Origin: a virus
Strand: one strand, 5' to 3'
Virus record (IMG/VR): IMGVR_UViG_3300032278_003485
Span: 1-21,526 of that record
Length of the DNA stretch: 21,526 nt
The position numbers and the translations under genes were made by a program. The notes beneath the pieces were generated by a model. That model saw nothing but the letters and a program-made list of their open reading frames with translations. It did not search any database and was not told where the DNA came from. Positions 1 to 6,505 of the stretch are shown here, piece after piece; the stretch's first letter is position 1, and every line of letters starts with the position of its first letter.

Positions 1-573
1 TCCTTCTCCCGATAATATTTCATTAAACAAAGAAGCACTTCCTCCAGGTGCATTCCACTCAGCTCCCTTTTTAAATCCTTTATCAAGAGCTTCTTGTTTT
101 ACGCGACCATCTCCATCTGCATCTGGTGATGTATCTTCAAGCATACCTTTTTTCTTTCCATAAATACCTTTATGAATTGCATCTGCCTTAGCTTGATTTT
201 CTTTTTCTTTTTTATCTCGTTCTTCTTTCTCCTTATTTTTATCTATGTGATCTTGACTAGCCCACTTCGGCATTGTTTTGGTTTGTTTTGTCCTTTTACC
301 AATTTTTTTACCATCTGCAGATGTAACCCAAAACAAAGGAGTCCCTGCATCAGTCTTACCTGCAGGCATTCCACCACCTGCTTCCACCAACGGTTCTCTT
401 AAAACTTGAAGTGTTCTCAAATTACCAATGAACTCATTCGTAGCATTCTCTTTCCAACCGAACTTTATTAGTGATTCTCTTAATAAAGCAAGATGCCGTG
501 AATTGGTCATATCTGGTGCACCACCTTTACACTTACGTGCAAAATCGTCTAATATTTTATCCCAATCGTTCAT
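1..573 (-). CDS. Hypothetical phage protein, N-terminal part (C-terminus beyond window)
   Basis: An open frame of 191 codons starts with ATG at 573 and stays open to the window edge, so only the N-terminal part is seen. Its ATG overlaps the TGA of the polymerase-like gene upstream (ATGA), which implies translational coupling. The first ~50 residues look like a compact helical domain (MNDWDKILDDFARK, then NSRHLALLRESLIKFGW and NEFIGNLR) of a type I associate with large marine-phage proteins of unknown function. A Gly/Pro-rich stretch follows, then a strongly charged Lys/Glu segment, a DADGDGR motif resembling a calcium-binding loop, and a Gly/Ser-rich piece with FNEILSGEG. No enzyme motif is visible and I assign no function. 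That it is a real gene is well supported by coupling and composition. Confidence 0.8.
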   Translation of the reverse strand, partial: MNDWDKILDDFARKCKGGAPDMTNSRHLALLRESLIKFGWKENATNEFIGNLRTLQVLREPLVEAGGGMPAGKTDAGTPLFWVTSADGKKIGKRTKQTKTMPKWASQDHIDKNKEKEERDKKEKENQAKADAIHKGIYGKKKGMLEDTSPDADGDGRVKQEALDKGFKKGAEWNAPGGSASLFNEILSGEG

Positions 574-1844
574 AATCTTTCTGTGATATCTTCCATTTCA
601 TGATAGTTTGTCCCCTTACTTGTTTTTGTGGGAAATAACCCGTTACTTTCGATAATCTCTTTAGTTTTATTCAAAAAGTCTACTCCATCGTCTAAGTTAA
701 AGTCAAACAAAAATGAATCATAACTGTACAAAATCAGTCTACTTTTGTATGATTCTAAAAAAGGAATAAGGTTACTTAACATTTTCATATTGTTTTCTGT
801 TTCCATTAACTGAATCATATAGTTAAATAATTTATTCCGATTCATTTCAGATAAATTTTTCCTAAATATCTTCTTACTATAAATATTAGAAGTTATAAAA
901 TCTCTTTGTTTGTATTGACTCCAAATTTTATTAATATAATCGTGAACTTTACCGAAAAATGGATTTATTTGCACTACATCTATTGGAATATGACCATAGA
1001 GATATTGAAAAGACCGATTTTTAGACTCGTCATAGGTAACATCACCATAAAACTTTGCCATATGTTTATGAACCGAACCTTCAGGAAATTTATAATCAAC
1101 TACTTCTCCTATCAACCGTAAGTGATATGCATCATAATCGAACTCAACTAACATACCATTTTCAAATCTACTCTGAAATGGTTTTCGTGAACCATCTGTT
1201 TTGTTTAATGCTGCAAAATTAATTCCACCAAACCTATTAGATGGTCTACCTGTTGATGTATATGGATTATACTCACTATAAACTATCTCTCTATCACATC
1301 TTAACCCTGATGATTCTAAATATGTTAAGTTATCAATTATGTTATCATTATATTCTTGGTGAACTGGTAAATCAATATGTTTCTGAAATTCATTAGATAA
1401 TTTTCTACATAATTCCAAATGTTTTAAAATGGGAATTACACAATTTATTCTTTTTAATTTATAATATTTTCTATTAAAATAATCGTGAGAATTTGTAGTT
1501 ATATCTTCAATATACAATGGTTGATTATGTTCCATATAATATTGAAGATTTATATCTATAACATTTTTCAATTTAACAATATGATTAAATTGTTTTTTAT
1601 CGTAAATATATTTTTTATGATCTGAATCTAACTTGTCAAGATATGTTATATCGAGATTTATTGCCTCACTATGATTAAATGGTAACAAATATTCATCCCC
1701 ATCTAATAATTTCACATATAATAAGCACAAAGAATTCTCTATTGAATGTTTATTCACATCACATAAAATTGGAATTAAAATACAACTTGAACTTTGATAT
1801 TCTTTTAAAAAGTTATCAAATTCACGTTGAGTTTCTACTATCAC
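570..1844 (-). CDS. Compact family-A DNA polymerase-like protein
   Basis: 424 residues, GTG start overlapping the stop of the glycosyltransferase gene (GTGA). Polymerase motifs can be read in order: STGRPSNRFGGINFAALNK at 197-215 (template/primer region), motif A FDYDAYHLRL with D236, a motif-B-like helix with K275, F279 and YG at 283-284, and motif C YSYDSFLF with D376. Both metal-binding aspartates are present. Motif B lacks the usual arginine four residues before the lysine, and motif C reads YDS where HDE is typical. Residues 1-150 resemble the place of a 3'-5' exonuclease domain (CDVNKH, then YDKKQFNHI and a DI pair), but the DxE metal motif is missing, so proofreading is probably lost. 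At 424 residues it is shorter than T7-type or PolA enzymes. It may be the replicative enzyme or an accessory polymerase; activity is inferred. Confidence 0.82.
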   Translation of the reverse strand: MIVETQREFDNFLKEYQSSSCILIPILCDVNKHSIENSLCLLYVKLLDGDEYLLPFNHSEAINLDITYLDKLDSDHKKYIYDKKQFNHIVKLKNVIDINLQYYMEHNQPLYIEDITTNSHDYFNRKYYKLKRINCVIPILKHLELCRKLSNEFQKHIDLPVHQEYNDNIIDNLTYLESSGLRCDREIVYSEYNPYTSTGRPSNRFGGINFAALNKTDGSRKPFQSRFENGMLVEFDYDAYHLRLIGEVVDYKFPEGSVHKHMAKFYGDVTYDESKNRSFQYLYGHIPIDVVQINPFFGKVHDYINKIWSQYKQRDFITSNIYSKKIFRKNLSEMNRNKLFNYMIQLMETENNMKMLSNLIPFLESYKSRLILYSYDSFLFDFNLDDGVDFLNKTKEIIESNGLFPTKTSKGTNYHEMEDITERL

Positions 1845-2467
1845 TTCAACACTACTCCCTTTTCGTGTCCTACTACAATACTTGTATCTACATAAGAATC
1901 AAATCCTACATCTTTAGCTCTTAACTGAAAACTCACATCTTCTCCATGAAATCCAAGTCCTGTAATAATTGGACCAAACCAAGGATACTCTATTTTTTCA
2001 AATACACCCTTTTTAACTAACATCCAACCCATACCATTTGACCATACTTTTCTTAACTCACCATTAACTTCATTTGTATATAACCTCTCTCCGTCCTCAT
2101 TAAAACATGCAAATTCTATTGGTATATCATTTAAAGTATCACCTTGTGGTTTTTTTAAATACAAACCTGAAACTATATCCTTATCATGTTCTAATAACTT
2201 AAAAAAATCATTTGGTTCAAATACTTGATCTGAATCTATCCACATTATATTGTCGTAATTTTTCTTACCTTGCCACGGTTCTTGGTATTGACCAAATTTT
2301 CTATCTGCCCCTAATAATAATGACCTAACTTGATATACATTAGGAATATATTGACTTAAAAGTTCATATTCAACACCTCTTTTATGTAATTCTCTGGTAA
2401 GATTAGTCCAACACTTCAAAAACCTATTTGAAAAACTGTTTCCTGGGATACAAAATATAATTTTCAT
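1841..2467 (-). CDS. GT-A fold glycosyltransferase
   Basis: 208 residues. The ATG overlaps the TGA of the deacetylase gene upstream by 4 nt and its own stop overlaps the polymerase GTG. The N-terminus (MKIIFCIPGN) is the first strand of a nucleotide-sugar binding fold. The metal-binding DxD motif is WIDSD (DSD at 78-80), preceded by the hydrophobic strand YDNIMW. GEDVSF at 175-180 provides the acidic residues typical of the GT-A acceptor side, and H201 near the C-terminus fits the third metal ligand seen in many GT-A enzymes. No membrane segment is seen, so it should be cytoplasmic. Donor and acceptor cannot be read from sequence. Possible targets are a lipid or polysaccharide precursor, a virion protein or modified DNA bases. 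Its place next to amino-sugar enzymes favours an amino-sugar-related donor, which is inference. Confidence 0.85.
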   Translation of the reverse strand: MKIIFCIPGNSFSNRFLKCWTNLTRELHKRGVEYELLSQYIPNVYQVRSLLLGADRKFGQYQEPWQGKKNYDNIMWIDSDQVFEPNDFFKLLEHDKDIVSGLYLKKPQGDTLNDIPIEFACFNEDGERLYTNEVNGELRKVWSNGMGWMLVKKGVFEKIEYPWFGPIITGLGFHGEDVSFQLRAKDVGFDSYVDTSIVVGHEKGVVLK

Positions 2468-2967
2468 TTATTCACCTTTGTTATTATTTCATACCAAGGA
2501 CTAAACCAATCCAAAACATCTCTTTGACTCTTATACACCTTTAACAAATCTCTTTTCTTAATTAATATCTTATTGGATAATCTTGTTTTACGTTTATCAA
2601 ATTGCCATAATATATCTGGTCTTAAATGATTTAATATATCATGTAATGCTCTATGTCTTGGATGTCCGTATTCACCTTGTTTATTATGTGTTACTATCTT
2701 TGTATATTCTCTTTCTCTTAATACTCTCAATAACTCATAAATAAGTTTCTCTCTACGATAATCTTCACCACCCTTGTAACCCGTCCAATGTTCGTATTCC
2801 TTTATACCTATAAATTTCATAGATGCTTTAAATTCTTTTCTTCTAATCTTACTATGACACTCATCTACTACTACAACTTTATATTCAGTTGGATGTGTTA
2901 ATAATTCAGCACCACCAAATAGTGCTTCGTCATCAGGGTGTGCCGTAATCATTAACTTATCAATCAC
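2464..2967 (-). CDS. PIG-L/LmbE-type zinc deacetylase
   Basis: 167 residues, GTG start; 8-nt overlap with nagB upstream and 4-nt overlap with the glycosyltransferase downstream. The family signature AHPDDE is at 9-14 (zinc ligands H10 and D13, catalytic D12), and the second half of the site, EYGHPRHRALHD, is at 99-110 with H102 and H105. Family members remove N-acetyl groups from GlcNAc-containing substrates (GlcNAc-PI, GlcNAc-inositol, bacillithiol precursors, diacetylchitobiose). The protein is shorter than the usual 220-250 residues but has both zinc-binding blocks. Next to NagB it suggests conversion of an N-acetylglucosamine compound to glucosamine. The exact substrate is unknown. Confidence 0.88.
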   Translation of the reverse strand: MIDKLMITAHPDDEALFGGAELLTHPTEYKVVVVDECHSKIRRKEFKASMKFIGIKEYEHWTGYKGGEDYRREKLIYELLRVLREREYTKIVTHNKQGEYGHPRHRALHDILNHLRPDILWQFDKRKTRLSNKILIKKRDLLKVYKSQRDVLDWFSPWYEIITKVNK

Positions 2968-3631
2968 AATAGAATACCTTTACATTATCGTGATTCTGTA
3001 ATATTGATGCTGGAACATCTTCAGTTACTTCACCGTTCATGGCTACATTTAATATATTTAATTTATGATCACCATTAGCCATTAACACTATCTTCTTTGA
3101 TTCCATTATAGTTCCTAATCCCATAGTGATTGCCTGTTTAGGAGTATCTTCTACTGAACCAAAAAATCTTGAATTGTCTTGTATAGTTTGTTCGTCTAAA
3201 TTTACTACTCTCGTTCTTGATAGGAATGAAGAACCTGGTTCATTGAATGCTATATGTCCATTAGTTCCTATTCCTAATATACATAAATCAATTCCCATAC
3301 TTCCAGCTATCTTATCTTCGAATGCTGAAGTAGGTCTAAATGGAAAATGACAATGGTCAGGATAAATATTAGTTTTTTCAAATAAATTCTTTCTCATATA
3401 ACTTTGATAACTTTCTGGATGGTCTACGTTCATAAGATAAACATCAAGATTGAATGTTATTGTATGACTCCAATCTAATTCTCTTTTAACAAGTTCATCA
3501 TACATACCAAGTGGTGTATCACCAGTTGGAAGAATCAATTTAGATAGTGGTTGTTTTTTAAGCTGTTTTTTTACTATATTAGCAACAGTAGAACTTAACT
3601 CTTTATAACTTTTTAATACTTTTATTTCCAA
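2960..3631 (-). CDS. nagB: Glucosamine-6-phosphate deaminase (NagB family)
   Basis: 223 residues starting at TTG, with GGAG eight bases upstream; 10-nt overlap with thyX. Family blocks are in order: LPTGDTPLGMY at 34-44 (phosphate loop), FNLDVY at 60-65 with D63, HPESYQSYM at 71-79, GIGTNGHIAFNEPGSS at 120-135, SRTR at 138-141, TIQDNSRFF at 149-157, and GLGTI then ASILQ near the C-terminus. The enzyme interconverts glucosamine-6-phosphate with fructose-6-phosphate plus ammonia. H126 and E131 match the catalytic His/Glu pair of the E. coli enzyme. N124 stands where E. coli has Asp141, a substitution I believe is common in Gram-positive NagB. E. coli NagB has 266 residues, so this is a shortened form without the C-terminal extension. 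The related 6-phosphogluconolactonase family is less likely, because the HIAFNEPGSS block is NagB-specific. Confidence 0.93.
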   Translation of the reverse strand: MEIKVLKSYKELSSTVANIVKKQLKKQPLSKLILPTGDTPLGMYDELVKRELDWSHTITFNLDVYLMNVDHPESYQSYMRKNLFEKTNIYPDHCHFPFRPTSAFEDKIAGSMGIDLCILGIGTNGHIAFNEPGSSFLSRTRVVNLDEQTIQDNSRFFGSVEDTPKQAITMGLGTIMESKKIVLMANGDHKLNILNVAMNGEVTEDVPASILQNHDNVKVFYCD

Positions 3632-4329
3632 TATACTTCACTCCATATTTTAGTTGTTTCAGGAAAAACTTCTAACATTATCCCCTTCAATGCTCTTGCG
3701 TACTCCTGTATTTCTACTTGGGCTGTTTTCTCATCTCGTAATTCTATAAAATTCATAATGGACTGAAATGATGCAGTCCACCATACTTGTGTATAAACTG
3801 TTAGTGGTAGAATACTTCTGGCCTGTTCTTTAGCCATTCCCATTTCTATTAAATTCTTGTAGGCTGCTATTGATTTGGCCTGTGCCTGTCTCCAATTTCG
3901 TTCACAGTCTATTCGTTCTTCTCCCTCGAACTCACCCTCTGATGCTTGTTTATTATCATCAGATTGTTTCCTAAAACTTGTAGGATAATAAAAATCTTCA
4001 TAAGCAACATAACGACCACTAATCTCGTTCCAAGCGTGATCTTTGGTAGGATGATCTGATGTGGTTTCGATTCCAACAACGTGTTTATACCATTGTCGCA
4101 TAACGAACTCTGGTGCCTTGATAATCATCATCACGTGTTGATGTCTGAATGGACTGAAATGTTTATGTTTGATTAAGAACTTGGATAATCGTCTGTCTTT
4201 TGCTTCAAACTTTTCACTACGACCACCGAATGAAACTCTGGCTGCATTTACTGGTGTTAAATCATCACCAAGAGAATCTACAACCTCAATGTAACCTTTG
4301 TCTAATACGTTAATCTTTATTCTATCCAT
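3622..4329 (-). CDS. thyX: Flavin-dependent thymidylate synthase ThyX
   Basis: 235 residues, ATG with GGAG upstream (TGGAGTGATATTTA); 8-nt overlap with the preceding gene. ThyX methylates dUMP to dTMP using methylene-tetrahydrofolate, FAD and NADPH. Visible blocks: NAARVSFGG at 28-36, FSPFRHQHV at 58-66, the signature region RQWYKHVVG at 78-86 joined to WNEISGRY at 100-107, RSILPLTVYTQVWWT at 171-185 (dUMP-binding arginine), and NFIELR at 193-198. The classical RHRxxSxNExSxRY motif is altered: RHR is replaced by WYKH, and a longer, His/Asp-containing loop precedes WNEISGRY. Length is normal for the family. It presumably supplies thymidine nucleotides for AT-rich phage DNA. A role on another pyrimidine cannot be excluded from sequence. 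Confidence 0.95.
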   Translation of the reverse strand: MDRIKINVLDKGYIEVVDSLGDDLTPVNAARVSFGGRSEKFEAKDRRLSKFLIKHKHFSPFRHQHVMMIIKAPEFVMRQWYKHVVGIETTSDHPTKDHAWNEISGRYVAYEDFYYPTSFRKQSDDNKQASEGEFEGEERIDCERNWRQAQAKSIAAYKNLIEMGMAKEQARSILPLTVYTQVWWTASFQSIMNFIELRDEKTAQVEIQEYARALKGIMLEVFPETTKIWSEVYWK

Positions 4330-4846
4330 TAAATATCACTCCATATAACTCTAATAATTTAACATTATATTTATCACAACTTTTTCTAATTCTTTCTATT
4401 AAATAAGTATAAAGAGATACATCGTTACTAACATCAGTATACAAATCTTCTGAATCTAACATTATATGATTAACAAGATTACCTTTAAATATTTTTTCTA
4501 AATTCAATACTCCTTTTAACGTTTCAATTTTTGGTACAAAACTAACTCTGTCTGGTATCATATCACAAATAGTATCTACCTCAGATACATCTTCTATATT
4601 AGATGATGCAAAATATTTTATATTTTTATATTGACTCATTACTTCTAATGCATCATTTATATCTAATATAGAAACTGGAGGTTTAGTCCGTCCTTTTGGA
4701 TAATCAAGAAATATATCATAATCTATTTGAAGAAATTTATGGAACTCTTTCATATCTCTAATGTAAGCCATATTAATTCGTATAACAACATTCTCTACAT
4801 TTTTAAATTCTGGGAGAGTTAATAGATGATTAGATAATAATATCAC
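4322..4846 (-). CDS. Small pyruvate-kinase/HpcH-HpaI-like TIM-barrel protein
   Basis: 174 residues, GTG start; 17-nt overlap with the nucleotidyltransferase and 8-nt overlap with thyX. Three blocks match the phosphoenolpyruvate/pyruvate-binding barrel superfamily: VIRINMAYIRD at 21-31 with DIFLDYPKGRTKPP at 44-57 (compare the N-terminal strands of pyruvate kinase, where RxN is followed by DxxGPKxR); FVPKIETLKGVLNLEKI at 103-119; and HIMLDSEDLYTDV at 127-139 (compare the metal/substrate loop with E/D-DL in pyruvate kinase and citrate lyase CitE). It is far shorter than either family (250-480 residues) and lacks the pyruvate kinase B and C domains. It may be a reduced enzyme acting on pyruvate, PEP or oxaloacetate, or a non-catalytic relative. 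The fold call is moderately secure; the reaction is unknown. Confidence 0.6.
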   Translation of the reverse strand: MILLSNHLLTLPEFKNVENVVIRINMAYIRDMKEFHKFLQIDYDIFLDYPKGRTKPPVSILDINDALEVMSQYKNIKYFASSNIEDVSEVDTICDMIPDRVSFVPKIETLKGVLNLEKIFKGNLVNHIMLDSEDLYTDVSNDVSLYTYLIERIRKSCDKYNVKLLELYGVIFNG

Positions 4847-5177
4847 TTCTTAACTCTCGTCCTTTAATTTTTCTAATCTCCTCAGGTGGTTTATGTTCTA
4901 TAATTTTATAACCAACATCACGACCATAATTAACAGATTCAATGGCAGGAATTATCATAACTTTAACTCTACCATTCAGTATCTCATCTCTAAATTCTTC
5001 TGAAAGATGTCCCATAACTTCTTCTGCAATATATTCGTTTTCTTCATCTGGATCATCCAACGATACATCTTGAATAGCAATCAAGATATTTTTTCCTTGT
5101 TTTAATTGTTGGTCAAATAACCATCTATGACCGTCATGCAACCCTTGCCATCTGCCGATAAACAATGAGTACTTCAT
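4830..5177 (-). CDS. Cytidylyltransferase-like nucleotidyltransferase (HxGH family)
   Basis: 115 residues. The ATG has a strong GAGGAG Shine-Dalgarno lying inside the kinase gene upstream, and the two genes overlap by 44 nt. The N-terminal block FIGRWQGLHDGHRWLF at 6-21 holds the HxGH signature (H14, H17) that binds nucleotide phosphates in TagD, phosphopantetheine adenylyltransferase and NMN adenylyltransferase. It is followed by the strand ILIAIQD at 31-37. The C-terminal KIKGRELRSDIII occupies the place of the usual ISxTxxR motif but is altered. At 115 residues it is a minimal single domain. Family members join a CMP or AMP to a phosphorylated small molecule. The tight pairing with a P-loop kinase suggests that the kinase makes the phosphorylated substrate; this is inference. 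Confidence 0.75.
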   Translation of the reverse strand: MKYSLFIGRWQGLHDGHRWLFDQQLKQGKNILIAIQDVSLDDPDEENEYIAEEVMGHLSEEFRDEILNGRVKVMIIPAIESVNYGRDVGYKIIEHKPPEEIRKIKGRELRSDIII

Positions 5178-5601
5178 CTAAACACTCCTCTATTGATTTG
5201 TTTGTATTTATGTCTGTAAAATTGTGTAATGGTGGTTCGTAATCTTCAGCAAAATAATTTTCTCTACCACGAATCTCTGTTGTATGAAGATAAAATTCTC
5301 CCACATTTCTTTCCATTTTTAATTCTTCTCGTAAATCTCTATATGGTGAAACTAAAGATACTATTACTGTAAAACCTTTATTATCCATAAATCTTGCTAA
5401 GTTCATTGCAAGATTAATGTTTTCTCTACGACCTTTTTCTGAATAATCCTTGTTATCAACAATATCTCGTAAATCATCACCATCAATATGCACAATTCTA
5501 TGTGGATGGATTTTCATAAATCCAACTAATTTGTCGTCTATGAATCTATTTGTTAATGTGGTCTTGCCTGAGCCGGGTTGACCTGTGAACCATAAAACCA
5601 T
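5134..5601 (-). CDS. APS-kinase-like P-loop kinase
   Basis: 155 residues, ATG with AAAGG upstream; it opens the left-hand enzyme cluster after a 49-nt gap. Motifs: P-loop GQPGSGKT at 7-14, HIDGDDLRD at 38-46, GRRENINLAMNLAR at 57-70, VIVSLVSPYRDLRE at 79-92, and DYEPP at 120-124. All correspond to adenylylsulfate kinase (CysC) blocks: DGDxxR, RRENI, SPYRxxR and YEPP. The lid region between them (EFYLHTTEIRGRENYF) is diverged and the protein is ~40 residues shorter than CysC. APS kinase phosphorylates adenylylsulfate to PAPS, but no ATP sulfurylase or sulfotransferase is seen nearby, so the substrate may be a different nucleotide or sugar. The fold and kinase call are good; specificity is open. 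Confidence 0.82.
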   Translation of the reverse strand: MVLWFTGQPGSGKTTLTNRFIDDKLVGFMKIHPHRIVHIDGDDLRDIVDNKDYSEKGRRENINLAMNLARFMDNKGFTVIVSLVSPYRDLREELKMERNVGEFYLHTTEIRGRENYFAEDYEPPLHNFTDINTNKSIEECLDEVLIVYRQMARVA

Positions 5602-5650
5602 TTATATAACCTTTGTTTATATATATCAAATTAAATTACTAAAATCAAAA

Positions 5651-6493
5651 TTAATATGCCCCACTTGAACCTCTTGATGGAGTTTCGGTAGATGTTGATG
5701 TAGTTGTAGTAAACTTTGATTTACTACTTTTCTTCTTTTTTCTTTTCTTCTTTTTTGGTGATACAAATTTTTGTTTTGGAAGTAATTTACTAAGTCTTTC
5801 AAGTTGTTCTTCTCGTGATGGTTTATTTTCACCTATATAACCTTCACTTGGATTCAAAGAATATTCCAATGAAGAAAATCCTTGTTTTACAATCTTATTC
5901 ATCTCATCAATATTTTTATTTATCATTATCTCGTTATTTAAATCTAAACTCCACTTCATTTTAACTTTTTTATAAAAAGGAGTATTTATATTATAATTGT
6001 TTTTTGAAATTTCAAAAACTGGAGATGAAGAATTATTCGATTCTTGTGCAAAATATCTTATTATGTTTCCTATCTTACGATGTTTTTTAGTAACTTTAAA
6101 CTTATATTCACTTAAATATTTCATTCCGTTCTTTATTTTTTTTACTTCTACATATTTACCAAAATTAGTACTTCCCATTAATCTAATTACAGGTAAAGAC
6201 GAATCATTATGTTTTTTACCAGTCATATAAATTTCTTTTTTTTCAACTGGTGAATAATGAATATGATAAGAAGTTCCTACTTCAACACTACCACCGTCTG
6301 GAAACATGAATTCATTGGATTGTTTAACTACACCTGCATTATTCACAGTCCTTCCAACCACACTTTCATTTATATATTTACCTAAATTATTTAATCTATC
6401 AAGTTTAATTTCATTAGTATCAAATTTAAATTTAGATTTTTTAAAAAGACTACTCGATTTTTTCTTTTTTCTTTTATAATTCTTTTTTTTCAC
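5651..6493 (-). CDS. Hypothetical phage protein with lysine-rich ends, probably virion-associated
   Basis: 280 residues, GTG start with AAAAGGA nine bases upstream, 12 nt after the stop of the 1145-residue baseplate gene. The N-terminus is a lysine/serine stretch (MKKKNYKRKKKKSSSLFKK). A folded middle contains VEVGTSYHIHYSPVEKKEIYM then TGKKHNDSS at about 90-117. I associate this pattern (short HYS/T strand, YMTG, K-H) with small domains of marine phage structural proteins, but do not recognise a named family. The C-terminus is poly-lysine (PKKKKRKKKKSSKSK) followed by a Ser/Thr-rich tail ending GSSGAY. It lies last in the baseplate run and first before the enzyme cluster, so a minor tail or baseplate role is likely. 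Both ends could bind an acidic surface or nucleic acid; this is speculation. Confidence 0.75.
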   Translation of the reverse strand: MKKKNYKRKKKKSSSLFKKSKFKFDTNEIKLDRLNNLGKYINESVVGRTVNNAGVVKQSNEFMFPDGGSVEVGTSYHIHYSPVEKKEIYMTGKKHNDSSLPVIRLMGSTNFGKYVEVKKIKNGMKYLSEYKFKVTKKHRKIGNIIRYFAQESNNSSSPVFEISKNNYNINTPFYKKVKMKWSLDLNNEIMINKNIDEMNKIVKQGFSSLEYSLNPSEGYIGENKPSREEQLERLSKLLPKQKFVSPKKKKRKKKKSSKSKFTTTTSTSTETPSRGSSGAY

Positions 6494-6505
6494 TTTATTA
6501 TCCTT

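Noticed and set aside
172-402. Plus-strand open frame of 76 codons rich in Phe/Ile/Ser
   Set aside because: It is the antisense of the Lys/Glu-rich part of the minus-strand partial gene; the low-complexity protein and lack of a ribosome site mark it as a shadow.
5134-5601. True sulfate-assimilation APS kinase (cysC)
   Set aside because: Motifs are shared, but the lid region is diverged, the protein is short and no ATP sulfurylase is present, so the specific symbol is not justified.
5626-5832. Minus-strand frame of 68 codons overlapping the 280-residue gene
   Set aside because: Alternative frame of the lysine-rich tail; His/Gln/Lys-biased sequence without a conserved look.
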